From the NCBI RefSeq assembly GCF_026626705.1, contig NZ_JAPNKC010000001.1, positions 1,364,001 to 1,428,000 on the forward strand: a DNA stretch of 64,000 nt, given 5' to 3'. Positions 45,483-54,264 of this stretch are shown piece after piece. Under the pieces are notes generated by a model. The model saw only the letters and a list, made by a program, of their open reading frames with translations. It ran no database searches and was not told the origin of the DNA. Made by a program: the position numbers and the translations under genes. Position 1 is the first letter of the stretch; every line of letters starts with the position of its first letter. This stretch comes from Pyxidicoccus sp. MSG2 (lineage in GTDB: Bacteria > Myxococcota > Myxococcia > Myxococcales > Myxococcaceae).

Positions 45483-46718
45483 ATGAGCCCCACCGAGCCC
45501 CGCCCCCTGCTGGACGCGCTGCGCGCCGGCACCCCGCTGCCCGCCTTTCCCGCCGATGCGGTGGAGTCCGCCCGGGCGCTCGCGCGGGACGTGCGCGCGG
45601 CCACGCCCGCCGCCGTGGAGCCCCTGCCGGAAGCCCTTGCCGCCGCCGTGCTGGAGGCCGCCGTGCTGGAGGGCCTGCCCGCCCTGCCCGAGGCCCTGTC
45701 CGCCTCGTCGGTGAAGCCCCTGGCCAAGGCGGCGAAGAAGGCGCTGTACCGGCTGCGCTCACGCGGCGTCGCAGTGGCCGAGGCCCCGCGCCCCAGCGCC
45801 CCGGAGGCCCCTCGCGCCGCCGCGCCCGCGCCGGACGCCCTGCCGGCGATGGCCTCCACCATCACCAACGCGGGCGAGCGGGCGCTCGTCATGGGCCGCG
45901 TGCTGCGCGGCGGCGGCGTGGAGATGGTGCAGGCCCTCGTCTCCGACGTGGAGGGCGTGATGGAGCTGCGCGTGGGCGAGAAGAGCCGGGGCAACTTCCG
46001 GCGCCTGCTCAAGGAGGGCCTGGCGCAGGGCGGCACGGTGGAGGTGCCCCAGCACGAGGCCGCCCTCCTGCTCGCCGAGGCCGCCGGCACCAACCTCCGC
46101 GCGCGCACGCCCTTCCCGCCCGACCTGGACCTGGCGCTGCGCCACTTCGGCGTGCAGCCCCAGACGGAGCCCACCGCCCTGCCCCCGCCCGAGCCCGAGG
46201 ACGTGCGCCGCGTCCTGGAAGGCGACCTGCTCCACGCGACGCCGGAAATGGCCTCGTGGCTGCCCCCGGAGCCCGAGGTGAAGCGGCTCCTGCAGAAGCT
46301 GGACGAGGTGATGCACAGCCCGCTGGCCCTCAGCGACGTGCAGCGCCAGGAGCAACTCCAGGCGGCGGTGCGCACCGTGGCCCGCGACTTCTTCGCCACC
46401 CCGGAGGCCCGCCAGCGTTACGCCCTGCGGCTGTGGCGGATGGCCGACTTCTTCGAGCGCACCACCCGCCCGCATGAGGCGGAGGTGGCCCGGGGCGAGG
46501 CCCGCCGCCTCTTCCACGGCGCCGAGGAGCCCTTCTCGCGCTTCGTGGAGCGGCTCTTCGAGAAGGTGCTCGCCCTCGTGGCCGCCGCCGGCGCCCGCGC
46601 CGAGGCCCAGGGGGCCGCGACGACCCAGCCCCCAGGTACGAATCCGAAGGAGGCCCCCGCGGCCGCGCCCGCCCCCAGTCTGGAGCGGCGCAGCCCCGGC
46701 GGCCTCATCCTCCCCTGA
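45483..46718 (+). CDS. Alanine/proline-rich hypothetical protein
   Basis: 411 residues, ATG at 45483. I do not recognise a family. It is soluble and mostly helical. An N-terminal helical region (about 1-85) ends in SSVKPLAKAAKKALYRLRSRG. A Pro/Ala linker follows (about 90-120). A core (about 120-345) contains TNAGERALVMGRVLRGGGVE, LRVGEKSRGNFRRLLKEGL, VKRLLQKLDEVMHSPLALS and RTVARDFFATPEARQRYALR, then a Pro/Ala tail. The KKALYRLRSRG and ALVMGRVLRG blocks look conserved enough to be a real domain. It lies 89 bases after the membrane protein on the same strand and may share its transcript. Convergent with the SprT-like gene. Confidence 0.6.
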   Translation: MSPTEPRPLLDALRAGTPLPAFPADAVESARALARDVRAATPAAVEPLPEALAAAVLEAAVLEGLPALPEALSASSVKPLAKAAKKALYRLRSRGVAVAEAPRPSAPEAPRAAAPAPDALPAMASTITNAGERALVMGRVLRGGGVEMVQALVSDVEGVMELRVGEKSRGNFRRLLKEGLAQGGTVEVPQHEAALLLAEAAGTNLRARTPFPPDLDLALRHFGVQPQTEPTALPPPEPEDVRRVLEGDLLHATPEMASWLPPEPEVKRLLQKLDEVMHSPLALSDVQRQEQLQAAVRTVARDFFATPEARQRYALRLWRMADFFERTTRPHEAEVARGEARRLFHGAEEPFSRFVERLFEKVLALVAAAGARAEAQGAATTQPPGTNPKEAPAAAPAPSLERRSPGGLILP

Positions 46719-46742
46719 GGCGCGGGGAGGAGGTACGCCCGC

Positions 46743-47582
46743 TCACAGCGAGGTGACGCGGGCGCGCAGCAGCAGGTCCAGGTTCTCCCGCTCCCAGGCC
46801 TGGGCGCGCGAGAAGTCATGGAAGCGCTTCTCGTGCTCCATCATCTCGGGCGGGTGGATGCAGCGCCGGCCGTCCTCGCCCCGCCGCGTCCGGTACACGT
46901 GGTGGAGCATCTCGTGGAAGACAATCCACTCCACGAAGTAGCGGGGCACCATCGGCTGGTCCAACGCCGGGTGGATGCGGATGACCTTCGAGTCCGCCGA
47001 GTACGAGCCCATCTTGATGCTCTTGCGCGGCCCCTTCACCCGCGGCGCCGGGCCGTAGGTGATCGCCGCGTCGATGCGGCTGCTGAAGTAGCGCTCGTTG
47101 AGCCGGGCGAAGATGCGCTCCAAATCATGGTGCTGGCCCTCCGGCTCCAGGCGGATGCGCTTGCGCATCTGCGCCGGGGACAACCGGCGGATGTAGGCGC
47201 GATTGCGCTCGATGTAGCGGTCCAACATCACGCTCGCATCCGGGTCGCCCTTGCGCACGAAGCCGGCGAGCGCCTGCACCACGTCATCCGGAGCGGCGAG
47301 GAACATGTGGTGCAGCCGCAGCCGCCACATCGAGCGCTGGCGCTGGAACGTCAGCATGGTGTGCGTGTTGTCGTGGATCTCCAACGCGACCTTCGCGCGC
47401 AACCGCGTGCGTAGGCGGCGTTCGAGTACGCGCCGCCACACCTTGAGGAGCCTGTTGGGCTCCGGTGCGACGGGAAGCTGCCGGGCCACCCGGCCGGCCG
47501 TGTAACTCCTCTTCGTGACTACGCTTTTCTGACTCTTCGGGCGCGCCATAAGGGTCACGGATTCTACGGACCCGTCTGACAT
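46743..47582 (-). CDS. SprT-like zinc metalloprotease-type protein
   Basis: 279 residues from the ATG at 47582, or 268 from an in-frame ATG at 47549 (MARPKSQK); neither has a ribosome-binding site. A HExxH zinc site is visible in WIVFHEMLHHVYRTR (about 222-236), followed by a third-ligand candidate in HPPEMMEHEKRFHDF. This arrangement fits SprT/YgjP-type metallopeptidases. The N-terminal 120 residues (ALEIHDNTHTMLTFQRQRSM, WRLRLHHMFLAAPDDVVQAL) are unlike standard SprT and may fold separately. Basic, no signal peptide, so cytoplasmic; a DNA-linked role (as in SprT/Spartan proteins) is possible but unproven. Convergent with the preceding gene. Confidence 0.7.
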   Translation of the reverse strand: MSDGSVESVTLMARPKSQKSVVTKRSYTAGRVARQLPVAPEPNRLLKVWRRVLERRLRTRLRAKVALEIHDNTHTMLTFQRQRSMWRLRLHHMFLAAPDDVVQALAGFVRKGDPDASVMLDRYIERNRAYIRRLSPAQMRKRIRLEPEGQHHDLERIFARLNERYFSSRIDAAITYGPAPRVKGPRKSIKMGSYSADSKVIRIHPALDQPMVPRYFVEWIVFHEMLHHVYRTRRGEDGRRCIHPPEMMEHEKRFHDFSRAQAWERENLDLLLRARVTSL

Positions 47583-47708
47583 GTATCAATGCGCTCAGAA
47601 TGATGAAAACCTAGGAATTCCAACGACTTAAGGACACTCAAGCCCACCCGGTCCCACTTGTCCGCCCCGGGGGGAGGATGCCGCATACGGGCCAAGTGCC
47701 CGACACGA

Positions 47709-50183
47709 CTAGCGGCGGCCCCGGCACGGAACCGGGAGGACCAGCGGCCCCTCGCCCGCCGCCTCTATAAGGTAGGGCTTTGTACCCCTGGGAGCCCGAC
47801 GTCCCGGGCAGGCGTAGCGCACCTTGAGGGCGCCGGGCGGCAGGGAGATGACCTTGTTGACGGGCAGCCGCTCGCCCCCCTCCTGTCGCAGGACGGTGCG
47901 GGCCGGCGCCTCGAAGCGCACCGCCACGAGGGCGGGCTCCGGCGCGGGCTCGGGCGTGCCCGCGTCGGCGGTGGCGACGGCGGGCTCGGGCTCCTGCGCG
48001 TCGTCACCGGTGGGCGCCACGCTCTCGCTGCCCGCGTCCGCCACCAGCGCCTTCACGCTCACCTCGTCACCTCCCGGCGAGGGCGTCTCCACGACAGGCT
48101 TCGGAGGCGCGGGCACGGGCGGCGTCGCGGCGGGCTTCGGATTCGCGGGCTGCTGCAGGACGGTGGCGGAGAGGTCGGGCTGCGTCACCGCCGCCTGGGG
48201 CGCGCGCAGGGCCCAGACGACTCCGGCGCCGAGCGCGAGCAGCAGCGCGCCGCCACCGGCCACCAGCAGGGCCACGGAGAAGCCGCGCCGCGGGAGGTTC
48301 GCCTTCGTGTTCGCGTACAGCTCCCCCGAATCGTCGAGGTCGCCCGCGTAGCTGTCGTAGCCCGCGGTGGACTCGTCGTCGTCCGGGTCCGGCCGCAGCG
48401 TGGGCGTCGGGTCCGTGAACTCCACCGTGGACATGCCCGAATCGGTGGGGAAGTAGTCGTCCTCCTCGTCCGGTGCGGCCAGCCGCGACGCCGCCAGGCC
48501 GGGGCGCGACGCGGCCCGCTGATTCACCGTGGCCGGGGTGATGGAGACGGACTGCGACGCCTCCGCGTCCACCGTCGAGGGACGGCGCGGCGCCGAGGGA
48601 GGCGTGACGGAGACGGACTCCTCCTCGTTCGGGCGGGGCGTGCGGCGGGGCGGCGCCGTCACCGGGGCCGGCGGCGGCGAGACGCGGCGCGAGCGCGGCC
48701 CCTCGGAGAGGTTGGAGGGACGCGGCGGCGGCGGCGGTGGCTCGGCCTGAGCGCCGGAGCGGCGCGTGGGCACCGGCGGCGCGGAGGGCGTGCGGGGGCG
48801 CTCGTCGCCACGAGCGCGGCCGCGCTGCGGCACCGTGTGCTCGGCGTCCTCGGCGTCCTCCCACGCCAGCTCCGCCGCCACCTCGGCCGCGAGCTGGTTG
48901 CCGCTGGGCGCGGTGTTGATGGCGGTGGACACGTCCGCGGTGTCCTCGTCATCCCGGCCGCCGGTGGGCAGGTCGCGTGGGCGCGCCATCTGCGTCGCGG
49001 GCTCCGGCTCGTCGCCGTAGGCGGGCACCGGCAGCGAGTCACCCGAGGCGCGGCGCAGGGGCCGGGCGGTGAGGCCCGGCGTGAGCAACGAGGGCGCTTC
49101 CGAGGCGGGCGTGGTGGTGGACAGCGTGGGGGCGGTGCTCTCCAGGAGGGAGGGGCGCTCCAGCGGCTCGGGCACCGGCGGCCGCGTGGCCGGCAGCGGC
49201 ACGGTGGCGTCGCGGCGCCCGGCGCCACGCGCCACGGGGATGTGGAGGACGGTGCGCTCCTCCTCCGCGCCCAGCAGCCGGGCGATGTAGTCCGACACGT
49301 CCAGGCTCTGCCGCAGCACGCCCGAGTCGAGGAAGGACTCCAGGTCCGCGCGCACCGCCGAGGCCCGCTGGTAGCGCTGCCCCCGGTCCTTGGTGAGGCA
49401 GCGCATGATGATGCGCGACAGCGCCTCCGGGTAGTCGTCGCGCAGCAGGTGCGGCGGAGGCGGGTCCTCGTAGCGGATGGCGTAGAGGATGCCCTCGGTG
49501 GTGGGCTTGGAGAAGGGCTGCCGGCCGGTGGTGATTTCGTACAGCATGGTGCCCAGCGCGAAGATGTCCGCGCGGTGGTCCAGCCGCTCCTGCGACACCT
49601 GCTCCGGCGCCAGGTAGAGGAACTTGCCCTTGATGACGCCCGGCTTGCTGCGCTCCATGAAGGCGCCGGCCTTGGCGATGCCGAAGTCGACGAGTTTGAT
49701 GCGCCCGTCGTAGGCAATCATCACGTTCTGCGGGCTGACGTCCCGGTGGATGAGCTCCAGCGGGCGCCCGTCCACGCCCCGGCTGTGGTGCGCGTAGTCC
49801 AGGCCCCCCGCCACGCCCGCGCAGATGCGCGCCGCCACGCCGTAGGGCACCGTGGCGCCGTACTTGGCCTCCTCGGAGACCACGCGCCGCAGGTCCACGC
49901 CCTCCACGTACTCCATGGCGATGAAGATGCTGTCGTTCCAGTTCCCCAGCTCGAACACCTGCACGATGTTGGGGTGGTGCAGCTGCGCGGCGATGCGCGC
50001 CTCGTCCAGGAACATCTGGACGAACTCCGGCTCCTCCGACAGGTACGGGAGGATCCGCTTCAACACCACCAGCTCCGGGTCCGGCGGACGCTGCGCCAGG
50101 AACAGCTCCGCCATGCCTCCCACGGCGAGCCGCTTGATCAGCAGGTAGTTTCCGAACGGGATGGCCGTCTGGGGCGAGCTCAC
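47709..50183 (-). CDS. Ser/Thr protein kinase with membrane anchor and PEGA-like outer domain
   Basis: 824 residues from a GTG at 50183 (an in-frame TTG at 50192 would add three). The kinase domain is complete: glycine loop VGGMAELFLA, Lys42 (VVLKRIL), catalytic HRDVSPQN (Asp148), DFGIAK (Asp166), and the APEQ site. HRDxSPxN rather than HRDLKPxN is common in myxobacterial kinases. Residues about 290-620 are a long Pro/Ser/Arg-rich linker, then one membrane helix (VALLVAGGGALLLALGAGVV, about 632-655), an Ala/Glu/Pro linker and a C-terminal PEGA-like module (FEAPARTVLRQEGGERLPV, SLPPGALKVRYACPG). The kinase faces the cytoplasm and the PEGA end the periplasm. A second kinase of the same plan lies at 56.9-59.3 kb. 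Confidence 0.9.
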   Translation of the reverse strand: MSSPQTAIPFGNYLLIKRLAVGGMAELFLAQRPPDPELVVLKRILPYLSEEPEFVQMFLDEARIAAQLHHPNIVQVFELGNWNDSIFIAMEYVEGVDLRRVVSEEAKYGATVPYGVAARICAGVAGGLDYAHHSRGVDGRPLELIHRDVSPQNVMIAYDGRIKLVDFGIAKAGAFMERSKPGVIKGKFLYLAPEQVSQERLDHRADIFALGTMLYEITTGRQPFSKPTTEGILYAIRYEDPPPPHLLRDDYPEALSRIIMRCLTKDRGQRYQRASAVRADLESFLDSGVLRQSLDVSDYIARLLGAEEERTVLHIPVARGAGRRDATVPLPATRPPVPEPLERPSLLESTAPTLSTTTPASEAPSLLTPGLTARPLRRASGDSLPVPAYGDEPEPATQMARPRDLPTGGRDDEDTADVSTAINTAPSGNQLAAEVAAELAWEDAEDAEHTVPQRGRARGDERPRTPSAPPVPTRRSGAQAEPPPPPPRPSNLSEGPRSRRVSPPPAPVTAPPRRTPRPNEEESVSVTPPSAPRRPSTVDAEASQSVSITPATVNQRAASRPGLAASRLAAPDEEDDYFPTDSGMSTVEFTDPTPTLRPDPDDDESTAGYDSYAGDLDDSGELYANTKANLPRRGFSVALLVAGGGALLLALGAGVVWALRAPQAAVTQPDLSATVLQQPANPKPAATPPVPAPPKPVVETPSPGGDEVSVKALVADAGSESVAPTGDDAQEPEPAVATADAGTPEPAPEPALVAVRFEAPARTVLRQEGGERLPVNKVISLPPGALKVRYACPGRRAPRGTKPYLIEAAGEGPLVLPVPCRGRR

Positions 50184-50192
50184 GGAAGGCAA

Positions 50193-50588
50193 CGCAGTCT
50201 GTCTGGAGGTGGGTGAGGCGTACTTTTCCTGAGCTTACCCACAATCACAGGGTTGGCGAAGCCAGCGACCCCACCTGCTTCGGTGGGTACCTGACAGGAC
50301 CGGACAATCAGAAAATGAAGCCGCCCTTCCCAGGACTAGCGAGTGGCGGCGGATCATCCACCGGTGCAAGGAATCACGCCCGCATCCCGAAAAGCAGTCC
50401 CCGGAGCCGCCGTCGGGTGTGCTGCGGATTCCGCATCCACGCGTGAAGCGTGCGGGAACACGGGCCTTCTCCTAGAGGGAAATCAAGGGATTGTGACGGC
50501 TCCGTTTCCAACGGATCCGTCATTGGACGCCCCCCCGGGCTGCGGTGTAAGAGCGGGACCACCTAACGCATCCTGGAGGCATGACCCA
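50193..50588. other. 396-bp divergent intergenic region with a long palindrome
   Basis: No gene. It holds the promoters of the minus-strand kinase and the plus-strand lipoprotein. CCCACC/GGTGGG hairpin arms lie near 50265-50280. The strongest structure is a 12-bp inverted repeat, GACGGCTCCGTT (50495-50506) and AACGGATCCGTC (50510-50521), one mismatch, three-base loop TCC. GGAGG at about 50573-50577 is the Shine-Dalgarno for the lipoprotein ATG at 50589. Confidence 0.5.
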
Positions 50589-52463
50589 ATGGTATTTCGC
50601 AATGGGCGGTTGGTGCTGGTGGCTGGTCTCACCGCGCTCGCCGCGGTGGCCTGCTCTGACCGTGACAACGAGTGTGACACCAACGTTGACTGTGCCACCG
50701 GCCAGGTCTGCACGGCGAATGTCTGCGTGAGCCCGACCCCGGTGGATGCCGGGACGGATGCCGGGACGGATGCCGGCACCGACGCGGGCACGGATGCCGG
50801 GCCGTCGAATACGGACATCCCCGCGGACCTGACCAGCCCCGAGAACACGCAGATCTCGGCGTTCATCGCGGCGACCGCGAACACCAACGGCACCCCGACC
50901 CCGGTGAGCCCGCCGCTGGCCATCACCAACGTGTTCGTCACGTACGTCGCGCCCGCGGTCGGCTCCACGCCGGCGGCCTTCTACGTGCAGGCGACCGCGC
51001 CGGGCCCCTCCTTCGCGGTGAAGCTGGACGCCGCCGCCCAGACGCCCGCGCTCGTGGTGGGTGACAAGATCTCCTTCAACGTGACGGAGAAGACCCTCTT
51101 CAACGGCCTCAACCAGGCGAGCGCCATCACCGGCCTCACCCGCGTGAGCCAGGGCGCCCCGGTGCAGAACCTGGTGGATGCCGGCACCCCGGGCCTCACC
51201 GTGGACATCAGCAGCCGCACGGACGTGAAGAGCGCCGCGGCGCTCGCGGCCTACGAGTCGGACCTCGTGCAGGTGCGCGGCACGGTGGCTGGCGCTCCCA
51301 CCGCCTCGGGCAGCAGCTTCACCACCTTCACCTTCACCACCGAGGGCTCGCCCACGCCGGCGAGCAGCTTCATCCTGCGCATCCCCAACACCGTGGTGGC
51401 GACCTCCGGCATCGCCCAGCTGTGCAACTTCACCGCGGTGGCCGTGCCCTACGCCCGCTTCGGCACCACGGCGCAGATCTCCCCGTTCCGCGCCAGCGAC
51501 CTCATCACGGCCTGCCCCGTCACCGTGTCGGGCGCGCGCTCGGTGGGCCCGACCACGGCGGAGGTGCTCTTCAACGTGAACGTGGACGCGGCCACCGTGG
51601 CGGCCGAAGACTTCACCATCACCCCGGCGCTCGCCATCAGTGCGGTGGAAGTCACGGGCAAACAGGTGAAGCTCACCACCGCGGCCCAGACCGAGGGCAC
51701 GCGCTACAGCGTGACGGCGGCGGGCCTGAGCGGCACCAACGGAGCTCCCGTGAGCACCACTGCGGCGACGGCCATCTTCTGGGGCGCCGGCGACGCGCCG
51801 CCCACCGGCCTGCTCATCAACGAGGTGGAGTCTGACAACGTCGCGGCCACGGCCGGCGCCGTGGATGACAAGGAGTTCATCGAGCTCATCAACAACACCG
51901 ACGCGCCCGTGCACGTGGGCAACATGGTGGTGGTCCTCGTCAACGCGACCCCCAGCGGCAGCCCTCCCACCGCGCCCTCCGCCAACCGCCAGGAGTACCG
52001 CCGCTTCGAGCTGTCCTCCGTGACGGATGGCACCACCGCCACCGACACGCTCGCCCCCGGCGCGGTGCTCGTCCTCGGTCCCGCCACCGTGACGAGCTCG
52101 CTGCCCGCGGGCACCCTGCGCGTCACCATCACCAACCCGCTCACGGACATCATCCAGAACGGCGCGGACGACTCGGTCGGCCTGCTCTACTACCCCACCG
52201 GCGTGCTGACCGACGCGCTCTGGTACGAGGCCTCCAAGGATGCCGCCGCCCCCACCGTCTTCACCGGGACCATCGCGACGGGTGCGGGTGACAAGGAGCT
52301 CTCCTTCGCCGAGGGCACCCCGACCGACCTCTTCGAGAGCAACTCCAACGACGTGTCCTTCCAGCGCAAGGTGAACCCCGACGTGGCCGGCACGGTGCTG
52401 GACACGAACAACAACAAGGCCGACTTCGAGGTCGCGCTGCCCACCCCGGGCGTCAAGCGCTAG
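50589..52463 (+). CDS. Lipoprotein with lamin-tail domain and DAGT linker
   Basis: 624 residues from the ATG at 50589 (GGAGG upstream). Lipobox TALAAVAC gives a lipid anchor, followed by a cysteine-rich stretch (SDRDNECDTNVDCATG) and a low-complexity Asp-Ala-Gly-Thr linker coded by imperfect 12-bp repeats (about 50748-50805). The middle (about 75-310) is beta-rich with an OB-like pattern, then a fibronectin/Big-like segment (VGPTTAEVLFNVNVDAATVA) near 320-400. The C-terminal part, PPTGLLINEVESDNVAATAG through DKEFIELINNTD, is a lamin-tail-like domain, a beta sandwich often found in secreted myxobacterial proteins. Surface protein; ligand unknown. Terminated by a clear hairpin at 52488-52527. 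Confidence 0.8.
   Translation: MVFRNGRLVLVAGLTALAAVACSDRDNECDTNVDCATGQVCTANVCVSPTPVDAGTDAGTDAGTDAGTDAGPSNTDIPADLTSPENTQISAFIAATANTNGTPTPVSPPLAITNVFVTYVAPAVGSTPAAFYVQATAPGPSFAVKLDAAAQTPALVVGDKISFNVTEKTLFNGLNQASAITGLTRVSQGAPVQNLVDAGTPGLTVDISSRTDVKSAAALAAYESDLVQVRGTVAGAPTASGSSFTTFTFTTEGSPTPASSFILRIPNTVVATSGIAQLCNFTAVAVPYARFGTTAQISPFRASDLITACPVTVSGARSVGPTTAEVLFNVNVDAATVAAEDFTITPALAISAVEVTGKQVKLTTAAQTEGTRYSVTAAGLSGTNGAPVSTTAATAIFWGAGDAPPTGLLINEVESDNVAATAGAVDDKEFIELINNTDAPVHVGNMVVVLVNATPSGSPPTAPSANRQEYRRFELSSVTDGTTATDTLAPGAVLVLGPATVTSSLPAGTLRVTITNPLTDIIQNGADDSVGLLYYPTGVLTDALWYEASKDAAAPTVFTGTIATGAGDKELSFAEGTPTDLFESNSNDVSFQRKVNPDVAGTVLDTNNNKADFEVALPTPGVKR
50748..50805 (+). repeat. 12-bp minisatellite coding Asp-Ala-Gly-Thr
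   Basis: Four to five imperfect tandem copies of a 12-bp unit (GATGCCGGGACG-like, with synonymous changes such as GACGCGGGCACG) inside the lipoprotein gene. The unit length is a multiple of three, so copy changes keep the frame. It forms a flexible linker after the lipid anchor. Confidence 0.75.
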
Positions 52464-52487
52464 TCGCGGACGACGTCTGAAGTACCG

Positions 52488-52527
52488 GGCCGCAGCCTCC
52501 CATCGGGGGCTGCGGCCTTCGTCTTTT
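52488..52527 (+). terminator. Intrinsic terminator after the lamin-tail lipoprotein
   Basis: GGCCGCAGCC (52488-52497) pairs perfectly with GGCTGCGGCC (52508-52517); CCC/GGG in the loop can extend it. A T-rich tract (TTCGTCTTTT, 52518-52527) follows. It lies 25 bases after the stop codon. Confidence 0.88.
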
Positions 52528-52556
52528 CCGGCCGCCGCTGCCGCTACAATGGCCGC

Positions 52557-53378
52557 ATGTCCCCTCCCCTCCTCCCCTTCCTCCGGGGCCTGCGGCCCAC
52601 GCTGCACATCTCCCACCGCGGTGGCGCGGCGCTGGCCCCGGAGAACACGCTGGACGCCTTCCGCCAGGCAGTGGAGCGCTACCGCACGGACATGCTGGAG
52701 CTGGACGTGCACCTCACCCGCGACGGCGAGGTGGTGGTGGCCCATGACGCCACCCTGGAGCGCTGCACCGACGGCACCGGGCCGCTGGCCGACCTCACCC
52801 TGGCGGAGCTGCGGCGGCTGGACGCGGGCTTCTACTTCAGCCCGGACGAGGGCCGCACCTTCCCCTTCCGGGGACGGAGTGCCCGCATCCCCACCCTGCG
52901 CGAGGTGCTGCGCGCCTTCCCGTCCCTGCGCCTCAACATCGAGCTGAAGCCGGACGTGCCCGGAATCGAAGACGCCTTCGCCCAGCTCCTGAAGGAGGAG
53001 GCCGCCCTGGAGCGGGTGTGCATGGGCAGCGAGCAGGACGCCGTGGGTGAGCGGCTGGCCGCGCGGCTCCCGGACGCCTGCCACTTCTACCCGCGTGACG
53101 CGCTGGCCGCCTTCGTCATCGCCCTGCGCGGCGGGGAGACGCCTCCGGAGGACCCGCGCTTCACCGTCCTCGACATGCCCCTGTACTTCGGGGACATCCG
53201 GCTGGTGGACCCGGCCTTCCTCCGCGAGTGCGCGGCCCGCGGCAAGTGGGTCAATGTCTGGACGGTGGATGACCCGGCGGAGATGGAGCAGCTGCTACAG
53301 GAAGGGGTCGGCGGCATCATGACCGACCGGCCGGACCTGCTGAGGCAGCGAATGGACGCCTCCACGAAGCCGGGTTAA
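52557..53378 (+). CDS. Glycerophosphodiester phosphodiesterase
   Basis: 273 residues, ATG at 52557 (an ATG eight bases earlier is out of frame). GDPD-family motifs are intact: HISHRGGAALAPENT (about 17-31, catalytic His and the ENT Glu), MLELDVHLTRDGEVVVAHD (metal-binding Glu/Asp and the second His), RLNIELKPD, and the late KWVNVWTVDDPAEMEQLL. The enzyme cleaves glycerophosphodiesters to glycerol-3-phosphate and an alcohol, recycling phospholipid head groups. No signal peptide, so cytoplasmic. The deoxynucleoside kinase gene follows after ten bases, so the pair is probably an operon. Confidence 0.92.
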   Translation: MSPPLLPFLRGLRPTLHISHRGGAALAPENTLDAFRQAVERYRTDMLELDVHLTRDGEVVVAHDATLERCTDGTGPLADLTLAELRRLDAGFYFSPDEGRTFPFRGRSARIPTLREVLRAFPSLRLNIELKPDVPGIEDAFAQLLKEEAALERVCMGSEQDAVGERLAARLPDACHFYPRDALAAFVIALRGGETPPEDPRFTVLDMPLYFGDIRLVDPAFLRECAARGKWVNVWTVDDPAEMEQLLQEGVGGIMTDRPDLLRQRMDASTKPG

Positions 53379-53388
53379 GCCCAGCTCC

Positions 53389-54123
53389 ATGCCCCGCACC
53401 ACCTCGCGCCAGCGCCCGTCCGCCGCACCGGCCGCCCCCGCAGGGGACGACGCCGAAACCGCCTCCCGCCCCCGCAACACGCTGCGGGTGAAGGTGCCCC
53501 GGGCCCGGCGCTTCGTGGCGCTCGCGGGCAACATCGGCGCGGGCAAGACGACGGCCGCCAAGCTCATCTGCCAGAGCTTCGGCTACCAGCTCTTCGACGA
53601 GCCCGTCATCGACAACCGCTTCCTGCGTGACTACTACGCGGACATGTCGCGCTGGTCCTTCACGCTCCAGCTCGAGTTCCTCATCCGCCGCGTGGAGCAC
53701 CACGAGCTCATCCACTCGTACAAGCGCAGCTGCGTGCAGGACCGCACGCTGTACGAGGACCCGGAAATCTTCGCCAAGTACCTCCACGGCCTGGGGCACA
53801 TGACGAACGCGGAGCTGGACCTGTACTACGAGTACTTCCAGCGCCTGTCGCGCCACATCATCCAGCCCGACAAGGTCATCTGCTTCGAAGTGGGCAGCGT
53901 GGACGTGCTCCTGCAGCGCATCCGCACCCGCGGCCGCGAGGAGGAGAAGGGCATCCGCCACCAGTTCCTGCGCGGCCTCAACGGCTACTACGCGAGCTTC
54001 CCGCTGGTGCTGCAGGAGAAGTACGGCGTGGACTGCCTCGTGATGGACGTGTCCTCCCAGGACATCCGCCGCGGGAAGGGCCGCGAGGAGTTCCTCGACC
54101 GCGTCTCCGCCTTCCTGGCCTGA
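53389..54123 (+). CDS. Deoxynucleoside kinase family protein
   Basis: 244 residues, ATG at 53389. The P-loop is AGNIGAGKTTAAKLI (about 46-60); the family's substrate-site Glu is in LFDEPVIDN, the catalytic DRS-like motif reads QDRTLYED, and the lid region is RIRTRGREEEKGI. These match dGK/dAK-type deoxynucleoside kinases (salvage phosphorylation of purine deoxynucleosides). The first 40 residues are a disordered, Arg/Pro/Ala-rich extension not found in the family and possibly due to an upstream start; no better internal start is obvious. Lies ten bases after GDPD. Confidence 0.88.
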   Translation: MPRTTSRQRPSAAPAAPAGDDAETASRPRNTLRVKVPRARRFVALAGNIGAGKTTAAKLICQSFGYQLFDEPVIDNRFLRDYYADMSRWSFTLQLEFLIRRVEHHELIHSYKRSCVQDRTLYEDPEIFAKYLHGLGHMTNAELDLYYEYFQRLSRHIIQPDKVICFEVGSVDVLLQRIRTRGREEEKGIRHQFLRGLNGYYASFPLVLQEKYGVDCLVMDVSSQDIRRGKGREEFLDRVSAFLA

Positions 54124-54264
54124 AGCGCACCGCCTGCTAGTAGGGACGGGCCCCCGAATCTCAACCGGGTTCTCCGCGCTTGCGCGCGTTAAACCCCGGT
54201 GCCATTCACGGGACGACACCGCCCCTGTCCCCCAGGCGCCGCGTCCCAGAACCGAAGGTGTGAG

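Noticed and set aside
50581-50700. Alternative ATG at 50581 for the lamin-tail lipoprotein
   Set aside because: It is eight bases before the real start and in another frame, giving no signal peptide or lipobox; the ATG at 50589 gives both.
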